A DNA stretch of 45,526 bases from NCBI RefSeq assembly GCF_904846675.1, contig NZ_CAJHBT010000024.1, positions 1 through 45,526 on the forward strand, in the 5' to 3' direction. A program made the position numbers and the translations under genes. The stretch is from Psychrobacter urativorans. GTDB lineage: Bacteria > Pseudomonadota > Gammaproteobacteria > Pseudomonadales > Moraxellaceae. The notes beneath the pieces are model-generated. The model saw only the letters and a list, made by a program, of their open reading frames with translations. It was not told the DNA's origin and searched no databases. The number at the start of each line of letters is the position of its first letter. Position 1 is the first letter of the stretch. Below are positions 35,348-44,239 of the stretch, one piece after another.

Positions 35348-36472
35348 TTAACCTTTCGCCTCTAACTGCTGAATTAAAGCAGCAAGCTGGTCTTGATTAT
35401 GGAAGAATATCTCAACGCTACCTTGACCCTCTTTTTTATGTTTGAGCTTCACTTCTGCGCCTAGAGCATCCGTTAGACGTTGAGTCAAACGCTCAACATC
35501 GCGGCTTTGTGCTTGTTCAGTACGGTTGATTTTAGGAGCAGGGTGTAAGATGGATTTGACCAGCTTTTCGGCCTCACGTACTGTCATGCCACCATCGATT
35601 ATTTTTTGGGCAATGATAGGCTGCTGCTCAGAAGATAGTGCTAGTAAGGTCCGCGCGTGGCCCATATCAAGGGTGCTGTTGGCCAAATGATCTTTAACCG
35701 TGTCATGCAATTGGTTAAGACGTAGCAAGTTCGATACCGTAGTACGCGCTTTGCCAACCACTTCTGCAATCATAGCATGACTCATACCAAATTCAGTATG
35801 AAAACGTTGCAGCGCCGCCGCTTGGTCAATCACTGATAAGTCTTCGCGTTGGATGTTTTCAATCAAAGCTAAAGCAATGGCCAGCTCATCAGATAACGCC
35901 CGTTCAATAGCAGGAATAACTGATTTTCCCGCCATTTTTGCCGCACGCCAGCGCCGTTCTCCAGCGATAATCTCATGGGTAACATCAGCCGTGCTTTTGT
36001 CTTCGCTTGCTAGTAATGGACGGATGACAATAGGCTGCATGATGCCATGTTGCTCAATAGACGATGCCAGTTCCATCAAAGCCGTCTCACTCATATCACG
36101 GCGCGGCTGGTATTTACCAGCTTGCAAGCGCATAACATCAATCTGTACTAGACTGATTTGGTCTTCAGCACTATCGCTATTCATAGTACTGTTACGAGAA
36201 GTGCTGTTACGCGATTTAATACTGTTACGCTTTTTAATATCATTGCTAGCCGAACGTGGTATACGGCTGCTAGCAGTAACAGATTTTTCGGCAGTTCTTG
36301 TTCTAGTGTCTGATGCTTGCGTCGCCACTTTTGCTGTCGTATCGGTCGGATTGGCATCACGCACAGCCATATCGTCTTGTAAGGCAGAGGCGGTAATTTG
36401 CTTTTCTTTTTTGATTGATCCCAATAAGGCATCTAAACCCCGATTGGCAGCCAATCCTCGTTTCTTCGCCAT
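35348..36472 (-). CDS. parB: Chromosome partitioning protein ParB
   Basis: A 374-residue CTP-dependent DNA clamp that loads at parS sites and segregates the replication origin. An N-terminal basic tail AKKRGLAANRGLDALLGSIK contacts ParA. The CTPase motifs include the region with IEQHGIMQPIVIRPL and HEIIAGERRWRAAKMAG (GERRxRA). The helix-turn-helix SHAMIAEVVGKARTTVSNLL and the C-terminal dimer domain DALGAEVKLKHKKEGQGSVEIFF follow. Between the tail and the core is a Ser/Arg/Asn/Thr-rich linker (residues about 55-100, SRIPRSASNDIKKRNS) longer than usual. No 16-bp parS palindrome was seen in the window. GAGGATAGG precedes the ATG. It follows parA by 102 bases. Confidence 0.95.
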   Translation of the reverse strand: MAKKRGLAANRGLDALLGSIKKEKQITASALQDDMAVRDANPTDTTAKVATQASDTRTRTAEKSVTASSRIPRSASNDIKKRNSIKSRNSTSRNSTMNSDSAEDQISLVQIDVMRLQAGKYQPRRDMSETALMELASSIEQHGIMQPIVIRPLLASEDKSTADVTHEIIAGERRWRAAKMAGKSVIPAIERALSDELAIALALIENIQREDLSVIDQAAALQRFHTEFGMSHAMIAEVVGKARTTVSNLLRLNQLHDTVKDHLANSTLDMGHARTLLALSSEQQPIIAQKIIDGGMTVREAEKLVKSILHPAPKINRTEQAQSRDVERLTQRLTDALGAEVKLKHKKEGQGSVEIFFHNQDQLAALIQQLEAKG

Positions 36473-36574
36473 GATTACCTATCCTCTAACGCCAAAAAAA
36501 AGCCAAATGAGTATTAATAAGTGCTTACTTATAAATATAATAATTCGTTGTCTAGCTACTGTTTTTAAACCCAG

Positions 36575-37354
36575 TTAGCGGCTTTGTTTAATCACTTCAT
36601 CCGCCAGCTTTTGATAGGCTCGAGCACCTTTTGACCATCTTTCATATGCCAATACCGGCATGCCGTGTGCGGGTGCTTCTGCTAAACGGATATTTCTTGG
36701 GATATGAGTTTTATACATGATATCGCCAAAATGTTTTTGTAGCTCAGCCGATACATCACGGGCCAAAGTATTACGCGCATCAAATAGCGTTCTAACAACA
36801 CCGCGAATAGTTAGCTTAGGATTGAGCTCAGTTAGACGCTCAATCGTCTGTGACAAGTCCGCTAAACCCTCTAACGCATAATACTCGCATTGCATCGGAA
36901 TAATAACGCCATCCGTTGCTACTAAAGCATTAATAGTCAGCAAATTCAAGCTCGGCGCACAGTCCATAATGATGTAATCATAAGGCTTTTTTTGTCCAGC
37001 AGCTTGGTCGGCAACCAATTCCGCCATTGCAGTCTTTAGCAACTCATGGCTATTAGTCTGCCCCATCAAAGTAATATCAATACCGGCTAACTCTCTATTG
37101 GTACCAATGACATCGAAGCCAGCTGGACTTTCTACAATAGCGTCTGCTAACGATACGCCATCAAGCAAAACATCCGCCATAGTCAAGGCCAAATCATTTT
37201 TATCGAGACCAGTACCGGTAGTAGCGTTACCTTGTGGGTCTAAATCAATCAGCAATACCCGTTTACGCTTAGCAGCTAGGCTAGCAGTCAAATTTACCGC
37301 CGTCGTGGTTTTACCAACGCCGCCTTTTTGATTGGCAATAGCTATGATTTCCAT
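36575..37354 (-). CDS. parA: Chromosome partitioning ATPase ParA (Soj-type)
   Basis: A 259-residue deviant-Walker ATPase that moves ParB-parS complexes over the nucleoid. The deviant Walker A KGGVGKTTTAVNLTASLA is near the N-terminus (IAIANQKGGVGKTTT). The switch region VLLIDLDPQGNATTGTGLD and Walker B-like YIIMDCAPSLNLLTINAL follow. The C-terminal segment with MYKTHIPRNIRLAEAPAHGMP is characteristic of chromosomal Soj. A TTG at 37366 opens the same frame four codons earlier; the ATG at 37354 gives the normal start MEIIAIANQ, so I use it. The GAGTG near the TTG could be its ribosome binding site. It lies between rsmG (33 bases upstream) and parB. Confidence 0.95.
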   Translation of the reverse strand: MEIIAIANQKGGVGKTTTAVNLTASLAAKRKRVLLIDLDPQGNATTGTGLDKNDLALTMADVLLDGVSLADAIVESPAGFDVIGTNRELAGIDITLMGQTNSHELLKTAMAELVADQAAGQKKPYDYIIMDCAPSLNLLTINALVATDGVIIPMQCEYYALEGLADLSQTIERLTELNPKLTIRGVVRTLFDARNTLARDVSAELQKHFGDIMYKTHIPRNIRLAEAPAHGMPVLAYERWSKGARAYQKLADEVIKQSR

Positions 37355-37387
37355 ACATTCACTCAATTTAATTAATATAGTGCTAGC

Positions 37388-38119
37388 TTATATATTGTTG
37401 CGTGATAGCTCAATTAAGTGCCGGCTATCCTTTAGTCGTGGTACGTCTAGTTTAATGGCTTTAATCTGCCAAGTATCTTGTAGCGCTTGTAACTCTTCAG
37501 CATCTGGAGCTTTGCCTTTCATCGCACATAAATAACCCTTGTCCGCTAAACGTGGCTGAGCGGCTTCCACAAAATCTATCAGGCTAGCAAAAGCTCTGGA
37601 TGTGACAACGTCGTATTGTCCTTCGTGGGCTTCAATACGTGCCGCAATCGGTGTTACATTGCTAAGCCCAAGCTCACTACTGACCTGTTTAATAAAACGG
37701 ATTTTTTTCTGATTACTGTCTAAAGCGCTGCAATGTCGTTCAGGTTGGCAAATTGCGATAATCACTGCCGGTAGCCCAGCACCCGTACCGATATCCAACA
37801 AAGACCCAGCGGGTAAATGCGCTATAATAGCCAGGCAATCAATGACGTGCTTAATCAGCGCTTCTACGGGGTCAGTAATAGCAGTCAGATTATACGCTTT
37901 ATTCCATAATAGCAGCTTATCTAAGTATAATAATAGCGTTCGCTGCTGCATATCACTGAGCGGTAGCTCTAATGTTTGCACGGCCTGTGCTAAGATATCA
38001 GCCAATACTGGCAGCTGAGCACCAAGCTTAACAAAACCAGTCGCATCCATATGAGAATGAGTATTGCTAGTCGTTGTAGCAGTGGACTTATTAGCAAAGA
38101 GCTTAGCAGATGCTGACAT
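37388..38119 (-). CDS. rsmG: 16S rRNA (guanine527-N7)-methyltransferase
   Basis: A 243-residue SAM-dependent methyltransferase modifying G527 of 16S rRNA. SAM motif I is LLDIGTGAGLPAVIIAI. The motif HCSALDSNQKKIRFIKQVS, VVTSRAFASLIDFVE and the C-terminal YLCAMKGKAPD complete the GidB pattern. An N-terminal extension rich in Ser/Thr/Asn (about 25 residues) precedes the core MDATGFVKLG, and an internal ATG at 38050 could be the true start. It comes first in the rsmG-parA-parB order common near bacterial origins; mnmG is not present next to it here. Loss of RsmG gives low-level streptomycin resistance in other bacteria. Confidence 0.94.
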   Translation of the reverse strand: MSASAKLFANKSTATTTSNTHSHMDATGFVKLGAQLPVLADILAQAVQTLELPLSDMQQRTLLLYLDKLLLWNKAYNLTAITDPVEALIKHVIDCLAIIAHLPAGSLLDIGTGAGLPAVIIAICQPERHCSALDSNQKKIRFIKQVSSELGLSNVTPIAARIEAHEGQYDVVTSRAFASLIDFVEAAQPRLADKGYLCAMKGKAPDAEELQALQDTWQIKAIKLDVPRLKDSRHLIELSRNNI

Positions 38120-38309
38120 AGAACAAATTATCCCATTTTGGCGTGTAAACCGGCTATTTTATCATGTGCTCTGCAAGTTGAATAGTTACAGATTGCGCGA
38201 ATGTCCGCCATCTTATACTATCTAGGGCAATATTAATGATTTATTCAGCCTTAATCACACTAAAACGTCATTAACCCTGCTATTAACTTTGCCATATCTA
38301 ACTTTTGAG

Positions 38310-41117
38310 ATGACCAACCATACGCCTATGACTGAACAGAAAAACGCCCTTATGACTCAAAACTTAACAGATATTGATAGTTATCAATCCACAGCAACTG
38401 CTACCAAAAAAACGGCAGCCCAAATGCCAGCGGTAGAGAATAATAAACAAGAGGCGCCGCATCCGATATTAGCGGAAGTTAATCAACGCTGTCTAATTAC
38501 TGCTGAGCAGCTCAAGCGCTATAGCAACCCTGAAGAGCTGCCGATAGATACGCGTGCCGTACCAGATTTAAATGTTGGCTTTGGGCAACAACGGGCGATA
38601 AAAGCCCTACAAACGGCATTAGATATCCATGCCAGCGGCTATCACGTGTTTGCAGCCGGAGAGAATGGTCTGGGCAAGCGTACCATTATCACTCGCTTAT
38701 TAAAGCGTATTGCCGCTGATGCACCGACCCCTGATGATTGGGTTTATGTGCATAATTTCGTTGACCCGCGTACCCCAGTGGCACTGCATCTGCCAGCGGG
38801 ACAAGCCGTACAACTACAGCAACAAGTTAATAACTTGTGGCAACAAGCTAAAAAACGCTTAAACCAACGCTTTCGCAGTGATCATTATCAAAGTAAAATC
38901 GAAGCGATTAAAAATGCTACCCATCAAAAAGAACACCACGCCTATGACGCCTTAAATGCGGAAGGTAAACAATACGATTTGGCACTTACCTTTAGAGCGT
39001 TTGATAATAAAGCAGTATTTGTCCATCCTAGCGAACTGCCAACAGAAGATGGCATTAATAGTAATAGTAGTGATGCACAAAACAGTGATAATGATAAAAG
39101 AACCAGCAAAGATACTGCAAACAATCACGACCAAAATGATAATATTAGTAGTGACAATGATAATAATGAATACGAAGCTGAGCTCAATAACTTCGAGCAA
39201 AAAAACCATATGCAAAAGCGGCTTAATCAACTAACGATTGCTCTAGAGCAGTTAGAAGATGAGGCCAATGACGAGATTGAAGCGCTGCATCGCGATATCG
39301 CCCGCCGCACTCTCCAGCCCTTATTTACGCATATTCGTGAACAATTCAAAGATATTGCATCGGTTCTCGACTACCTACAAGCCATTTCTACCGATATGGT
39401 CTCCCATGTCGAGCGTATCGTCAATGGCGATGATGAAGAGTTTATTGCTGCCGTATTAGCCACAACGCCCAGCCGTTACGCAGTCAATGTCATGGTCAGC
39501 CATGAGCCTGATGGCGGCGCACCGGTAATCTTTGAAGACCTGCCCACCCATTTAAATTTATTAGGTCATGTTGAGCAAATCACTCAACTCGGCACCGTGA
39601 CCACCGATGTTAGTATGATACGTGCCGGCGCATTACACCGTGCCAATGGCGGCTACCTGTTGTTAGAAGCCAGCCACGTGCTTGAATATCCATATGCATG
39701 GCAAGGACTAAAACGGGCCCTGCAATCACGCAAAATCAAGCTGTCGAGCCTTGAGCAAATGCTGACTTTAACCGGCAGCTTATCCTTAGCGCCCGCCCCG
39801 ATTGACCTAGATATCAAAGTCATTTTGTTAGGGGAACCGGATTTATATTACGAATTATTAGAGCTAGAGCCGGAGTTCGATGCAGTCTTTAAAGTACGCG
39901 CTGACTTCCATGATGATGTCACTCGTACAAGCGAACACGAATTAGCACTGGTCACTAAAATGGCTGATATTATCGATTATGCCAAGCTCTATCCTTTTGA
40001 TAGTAATGCCCAAGCGGCTCTGCTTGAACATTTGAGTTTGCAAGCGGAAGACCAAGATCGACTAAGTCTACATAGCGATCTCTTAATCAAACTTTTGCAT
40101 GAGTCTAATCGCCACGCGCGCCTAGATGGACAGAGTATCGTTAATGCTAGTCACGTCACTCAAGCGATTAATGATATGGATGAGCGCTCAGGATATCTGC
40201 GCGACCTCTATTGGCAAGAGCTCAAAAATGGTCAACAGCTCATCAATACTCACGGTCACGCGGTCGGACAAATTAATGCTTTAACGGTAGTTAGCTATGC
40301 CGATAGTGAGTTTGGCATGCCAGCGCGCCTAACAGCAGTGATTCAGCCCAATGTCGGTACCGGTGAGATTCTTGACATTGAACGTGATGTCGATTTGGGC
40401 GGCAGTTTACATGCCAAAGGTATGCTGATTATGACCAGCTATCTACGCGCTTTATTCAGCCAGCATCATGCACTTAATTTTAGCGCCTCATTGGCCTTTG
40501 AACAAAGCTACGCTCATATCGATGGCGATAGTGCTACTGTGAGCGAAGCCTGCGCATTGCTATCAGCCCTAGCCAACGCCCCGATCAACCAAGCTTTTGC
40601 TATTACCGGCTCTATGAATCAGCTGGGTGAGGTGCAAGCGGTCGGTGGTATCAACGCCAAGATTGCAGGCTTTTTTGATGCCTGCCGTGAGCAAGAATTA
40701 ACCGGACAACAAGGCGTGGTCATTCCCATGGCCAATGTGAAGCATTTAATGCTACGTGACGACATTATCGATGCCGTCGAAGCCGGGAAATTTCACATTT
40801 ACGGCGTGCACACCCTCAGTGAAGCGTTAACGCTCATGACAGGATTGCCTATTGATACCATGAACAAAAAAGGCTGTTATCGTAAAGAGACTTTATTTGG
40901 CAAAGTATTGCAGCGTCTGATGCTATGGGATGAAAACCAAGATGCAGCAGAAAATGCTGAAGATAAAAAGGCCAAGAAAAAAGCCAAAAAGAAACGTAAA
41001 GCTAAGCGCCAGAAAAAAGACGATAAAAAGAAGAAAGAACCGGTGCTTGTAAATAATATTACAAAAGACGATAACTTAGAAAATGATAGTATAGAAAGCA
41101 ATGAAGTAAAAAGGTAA
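38310..41117 (+). CDS. Lon-family AAA+ protease (LonB/YcbZ-like)
   Basis: A 935-residue protein with an N-terminal AAA+ part and a C-terminal Lon protease domain. Walker A is AAGENGLGKRTI (about residue 115), and later FEDLPTHLNLLGHVE and ANGGYLLLEASHVLE resemble LonB/YcbZ ATPases. The protease dyad is Ser741 in DGDSATVSEA and Lys784 in GGINAKIAGFF, 43 residues apart as in E. coli Lon. Residues about 245-300 form an Asn/Asp/Ser-rich insertion, then a coiled-coil-like segment. The last 50 residues are extremely lysine-rich and highly basic (KKAKKKAKKKRKAKRQ), perhaps binding nucleic acid. A TTG at 38289 opens the frame; the ATG at 38310 or 38328 is preferred, as neither has a good ribosome binding site. 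The substrate is unknown. Confidence 0.92.
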   Translation: MTNHTPMTEQKNALMTQNLTDIDSYQSTATATKKTAAQMPAVENNKQEAPHPILAEVNQRCLITAEQLKRYSNPEELPIDTRAVPDLNVGFGQQRAIKALQTALDIHASGYHVFAAGENGLGKRTIITRLLKRIAADAPTPDDWVYVHNFVDPRTPVALHLPAGQAVQLQQQVNNLWQQAKKRLNQRFRSDHYQSKIEAIKNATHQKEHHAYDALNAEGKQYDLALTFRAFDNKAVFVHPSELPTEDGINSNSSDAQNSDNDKRTSKDTANNHDQNDNISSDNDNNEYEAELNNFEQKNHMQKRLNQLTIALEQLEDEANDEIEALHRDIARRTLQPLFTHIREQFKDIASVLDYLQAISTDMVSHVERIVNGDDEEFIAAVLATTPSRYAVNVMVSHEPDGGAPVIFEDLPTHLNLLGHVEQITQLGTVTTDVSMIRAGALHRANGGYLLLEASHVLEYPYAWQGLKRALQSRKIKLSSLEQMLTLTGSLSLAPAPIDLDIKVILLGEPDLYYELLELEPEFDAVFKVRADFHDDVTRTSEHELALVTKMADIIDYAKLYPFDSNAQAALLEHLSLQAEDQDRLSLHSDLLIKLLHESNRHARLDGQSIVNASHVTQAINDMDERSGYLRDLYWQELKNGQQLINTHGHAVGQINALTVVSYADSEFGMPARLTAVIQPNVGTGEILDIERDVDLGGSLHAKGMLIMTSYLRALFSQHHALNFSASLAFEQSYAHIDGDSATVSEACALLSALANAPINQAFAITGSMNQLGEVQAVGGINAKIAGFFDACREQELTGQQGVVIPMANVKHLMLRDDIIDAVEAGKFHIYGVHTLSEALTLMTGLPIDTMNKKGCYRKETLFGKVLQRLMLWDENQDAAENAEDKKAKKKAKKKRKAKRQKKDDKKKKEPVLVNNITKDDNLENDSIESNEVKR

Positions 41118-41175
41118 TTTAAATTATTTTTGATAGTGCTATAACTTAAGATTCATTTATATAGGTTATCTCTTA

Positions 41176-42291
41176 ATGACTGTGCAAAAATCAACTGAAC
41201 AACAAGCTAACGCCTCTACTATTATTGATACTAATATTGCGGATAAAGGCATTGCCGATACTGAGAGCGACACTGTGGCCAGCCGTCATGGCGCAGCAAC
41301 TACCGCCCGGCAATGGCAAGTATTATCACAGCTACAGCGTAATCGCTGGGTCGGCACGACTCATGTTTATGAGCAGCTTATATTAGCCGGCTTTGATATT
41401 AGTTTGCGCACGGTTCAAAGAGACTTAAATGCTCTGGCAAAACGCTTTCCTATCGAAAAAAATAATGCCAATCCGCAAGGTTGGCGCTGGTGTGATGATG
41501 CGCCACTACAAAGCTTGCCACATATGAATTTGTCGCAAGCGGTTGCTTTTAATATGGTCGAAGCCAACCTGACTCAATTGCTGCCCCCTGCTATACTGGA
41601 TGAGTTATTTCCCTGGTTTGATTTGGCGCGGCGGCAGCTTAAAGACAGTAAAGTTACACATTCATGGATTGATAGAGTGCGTATAGAACCGGCAACTCAG
41701 CCCTTAATCGCCCCGCATATTGATTTGAACAGTAAAGACAATATTTATCATGCCCTATTTTATCAGCTACAAATTAACGCTTGCTATACCCGCAGCAATA
41801 AAACAGAAGCCAGCAAATATATTCTAAACCCCATTGCTATCATTCAGCGCGGCGTCGTCATTTATTTATTGGCGACTCGCACCGATGATCCAGAGGCTAT
41901 TATTCGTACCTTTGCCTTGCATCGTTTTACTAGCGTTGAATTATTAGATAGCGTCGCGCAAACGCCCGCTAACTTCCAACTTGACAGCTATTTGGATGGC
42001 GGTAGCATGGGCTTTACCCATCCACTGCTCAGCCAATTACCCGACCACGGTAAAAATACGGTTATCGAACTACACTTTACCAAAGTAGCAGGCAGAAGCC
42101 TCACAGAAAGTAAACTGAGCGACGACCAAACGGTCACTATCAACAGCGATGATACCCTTATTATTAAAGCCAGTGTGAACCTGAATTCACAATTGGTGTG
42201 GTGGCTGCGCGGTTTTGGCAAAGGGTTATTAGATGCTAAGCCGCCGTTATTGTATCAAGCGGTATTGGATAACGCTTTCCAACAAGAATAG
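41176..42291 (+). CDS. WYL-domain transcriptional regulator
   Basis: A 371-residue regulator. An N-terminal winged helix (residues about 35-95: ARQWQVLSQLQRNRWVGTTH, then ISLRTVQRDLNALAKRFPI) resembles DeoR-type HTH domains. A middle linker follows, and a WYL domain (about residues 175-260: KYILNPIAIIQRGVVIYLLA and RTFALHRFTSVELLD) is present, with the usual Y-x-V/P-type core only loosely kept. The C-terminal WYL-extension segment is ELHFTKVAGRSLTESKL with SQLVWWLRGFG. WYL proteins respond to nucleic-acid or small-molecule signals and often repress stress or defence genes. It sits 58 bp after the Lon-like protease and 55 bp before a TerD gene on the same strand, which suggests a common transcript. 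Confidence 0.9.
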   Translation: MTVQKSTEQQANASTIIDTNIADKGIADTESDTVASRHGAATTARQWQVLSQLQRNRWVGTTHVYEQLILAGFDISLRTVQRDLNALAKRFPIEKNNANPQGWRWCDDAPLQSLPHMNLSQAVAFNMVEANLTQLLPPAILDELFPWFDLARRQLKDSKVTHSWIDRVRIEPATQPLIAPHIDLNSKDNIYHALFYQLQINACYTRSNKTEASKYILNPIAIIQRGVVIYLLATRTDDPEAIIRTFALHRFTSVELLDSVAQTPANFQLDSYLDGGSMGFTHPLLSQLPDHGKNTVIELHFTKVAGRSLTESKLSDDQTVTINSDDTLIIKASVNLNSQLVWWLRGFGKGLLDAKPPLLYQAVLDNAFQQE

Positions 42292-42346
42292 AAATAAAAA
42301 ATAATGATCCATTAAAAAAACAACATAATCATAAACAAGGAATATT

Positions 42347-43000
42347 ATGTCAACCACTCCTTCATCATCGCTAGTTTCAGACAGCTTAACGGCTCTTGGC
42401 TTAACGGCTGACACTTTATTTTTTGCCTTAAATTATGATTTTACCCCCACCAAACCTAAAGGTATGCTGAAGCGCTTTAAAGAAAATCAGGGCGCGATTG
42501 ATCTTGACCTAGCGTGCGTGCTATATGATGACGATTGCACCATAAGCGATTTGGTATGGTTTAAGCAATTGCGCGATAAGACGGAATCGGTGCGCCACCA
42601 AGGTGATAGCCTAGACGGTAGAGACCGAGGCGAGCAAGCGATGTATCATGCACCGCTAGACCAAGAACAAATCCGCCTGTATTTGGATAAAGTCCCAGCA
42701 CACATTAACCACATCGGTCTCATTGCCAGCTCATACTTTGGGCAACCATTCACTGCCGTCGACAAGGGTGAAATACACCTTAGTGATGATGAGGGCAACC
42801 GCGCTTTTGAAGTCACTTTAAAACACCTACCTAACGACTGTAACTCGATTTGGATAGCCAGCTTACGCCGCGAAGTTGATGATTGGCACTTAACGCTACA
42901 AAACTTACCATTATCAGCCACTGACCTGCAAAAAGCGGCACAGCAAGTTGCTCATGAGCTTGCTCGCGCTCTGCCAACACCGCAAACAGCGCGCGGATAA
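42347..43000 (+). CDS. TerD family stress protein
   Basis: A 217-residue protein of the TerD family (tellurite resistance, phage inhibition, colicin resistance and general stress; usually calcium-binding). Near the N-terminus the segment AIDLDLACVLYDDDCTISDL matches the family's DLDxSAxxL pattern, with the acidic cluster that binds calcium. GEQAMYHAPLDQEQIRLYLD replaces the usual GDDEEIxIDL. The later INHIGLIASSYFGQPFTAVDKGE and TLKHLPNDCNSIWIASLRRE fit the TerD beta-sandwich. AAGGAATATT lies directly before the ATG. Other ter genes (terA, terB, terC) are not adjacent, so this is a solo TerD. It is the last plus-strand gene before a 23-bp terminator stem. Confidence 0.9.
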   Translation: MSTTPSSSLVSDSLTALGLTADTLFFALNYDFTPTKPKGMLKRFKENQGAIDLDLACVLYDDDCTISDLVWFKQLRDKTESVRHQGDSLDGRDRGEQAMYHAPLDQEQIRLYLDKVPAHINHIGLIASSYFGQPFTAVDKGEIHLSDDEGNRAFEVTLKHLPNDCNSIWIASLRREVDDWHLTLQNLPLSATDLQKAAQQVAHELARALPTPQTARG

Positions 43001-43021
43001 TAAGACGTTAATCATTTATTA

Positions 43022-43074
43022 AATAAAGAAAGGGAAAATAAGCCAATCATCGGCTTATTTTCCCTTTCTTTATT
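43022..43074. terminator. Perfect 23-bp bidirectional terminator
   Basis: The arms 43022-43044 and 43052-43074 are perfect complements, with a 7-nt loop. The AATAAAGAAAGGG start and its complement give U-rich tails on each strand. It separates the convergent terD-like gene (plus) and the potassium channel gene (minus), and can terminate both. Confidence 0.9.
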
Positions 43075-43128
43075 CTATTACCAGTTATCACCCTAGGCAT
43101 CATTTCTAGAGCTTTATTTTTTAGGAAT

Positions 43129-44109
43129 TTACTCTAGCGCCTCTCCACAATGCGGACAAAAATTCTTTTTACGCACTTCTTTTTCGCGACGATCAAGCTC
43201 TTGCTCACGTAATACTTGTAGCACGATATCTTGCGCCTGCTCTTTATCCAGTCCCAGCTCACGACGAATCTTATCTATCATGCTTTGGTTCTGTACCAAA
43301 TCAAAGTCACCATCGACCAAGTACTCACGGAATTGCTGCTCCAACTCATCACGACGTTGCGCAAGCTCATTGGCCAGTCCCGTGGCTAAAATACCAGCAG
43401 GCAGTGCTGCCAAACCCACACCCAAGATGGTAATGACCGCACCCAATATCTTACCCGCACTAGTAATAGGCGTTACATCTCCATAACCAACGGTTGTAAG
43501 CGTGACCACCGCCCACCACATGGCTTTCGGTATCGATTCAAACTCCTCCGGCTGCGCATGGTTCTCTACCAGATAAATACCACTAGATGCCGTTACAATC
43601 ATAATAATTAAAATAAAAATAACCGCCTGAAACGAGCCTTTTTCTTTGCTAATCACCACCAATAAAATGCGCATCGAGGCAAAATAACGGGTCAGTTTTA
43701 GAATTCTAAATAGACGTAAAATCCGTAAGAAACGTAAATCAATACTGACAAAGAAGTTCAAAAAGGCTGGGGCAATAGCAATTATATCAATCAACGCCGA
43801 CGGACTCTTAAGCCACTGCCAACGCTGACGCCATGTCGTGTTATCAGGTTTAGCTTCAGCCACACTCCATAAGCGCAGCAAATACTCAATAGAGAACACC
43901 ACGATAGAAAAGTTTTCAAAATGGGTAAAGTAGCTTTGGTAAGGGTAATACCACTGATCGACAGACTCAAAGATGACTGCTGCCACATTGGTCATAATCA
44001 AAAAAATTAAGAAATAATCAACGTAACGACTGAACAGAGTGTCATGATCGTCATTTTGCAAAATATTATAGACAAAATGACGAAAGCGCCGTATAGACTG
44101 GAATAGCAT
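43129..44109 (-). CDS. Voltage-gated-type potassium channel
   Basis: A 326-residue six-helix channel of the Kv/KvAP type. Transmembrane segments S1-S6 cover about residues 28-240. S4 is DLRFLRILRLFRILKLTRYF with arginines or lysines at regular intervals. The selectivity filter is TLTTVGYGDVTP (GYG near residue 207), so potassium selectivity is expected. A cytoplasmic coiled-coil-like, charged region follows (residues 250-310, RRDELEQQFREYLVDGDFDL). The C-terminus ends in FCPHCGEALE, a lone CxxC that could bind zinc with a partner. AAGGGA precedes the ATG. It lies downstream of a nested palindrome (44135-44195), and the next gene upstream encodes a small zinc-ribbon protein on the same strand. 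Confidence 0.92.
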   Translation of the reverse strand: MLFQSIRRFRHFVYNILQNDDHDTLFSRYVDYFLIFLIMTNVAAVIFESVDQWYYPYQSYFTHFENFSIVVFSIEYLLRLWSVAEAKPDNTTWRQRWQWLKSPSALIDIIAIAPAFLNFFVSIDLRFLRILRLFRILKLTRYFASMRILLVVISKEKGSFQAVIFILIIMIVTASSGIYLVENHAQPEEFESIPKAMWWAVVTLTTVGYGDVTPITSAGKILGAVITILGVGLAALPAGILATGLANELAQRRDELEQQFREYLVDGDFDLVQNQSMIDKIRRELGLDKEQAQDIVLQVLREQELDRREKEVRKKNFCPHCGEALE

Positions 44110-44134
44110 GCCGTCCCTTAAGGGTATAACACCG

Positions 44135-44195
44135 ATAGCATATTGGTTAATTCATAACTCTAAGTTTTAGAGCTTTGAATTAACCAATATGCTAT
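44135..44195. repeat. Nested perfect palindrome upstream of the potassium channel
   Basis: Outer arms 44135-44154 and 44176-44195 are perfect 20-base complements (left arm starts ATAGCATATTGG). Inside, CTCTAA (44158-44163) and TTAGAG (44167-44172) form a second stem with loop GTT; three unpaired bases separate the two stems on each side. There is no T-run after either arm, so it is not a standard terminator. It sits 26 bases before the channel ATG on the minus strand and 45 bases after the small zinc protein's stop. Confidence 0.85.
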
Positions 44196-44239
44196 AGCGA
44201 TAATGAAGATGAAGGTGTCAAAATTGATAATAGCGGCAA

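Noticed and set aside
35000..38300. parS site
   Set aside because: No 14-16 bp palindrome of the CACGTG-centred type was seen; the CACGTG in the Lon-like gene (near 39675) lacks the flanking bases.
38952..39234. Overlapping frames on both strands within the Asn/Asp-rich part of the Lon-like gene
   Set aside because: They reflect the biased codon composition of the insertion (GAT/AAT runs) and have no support.
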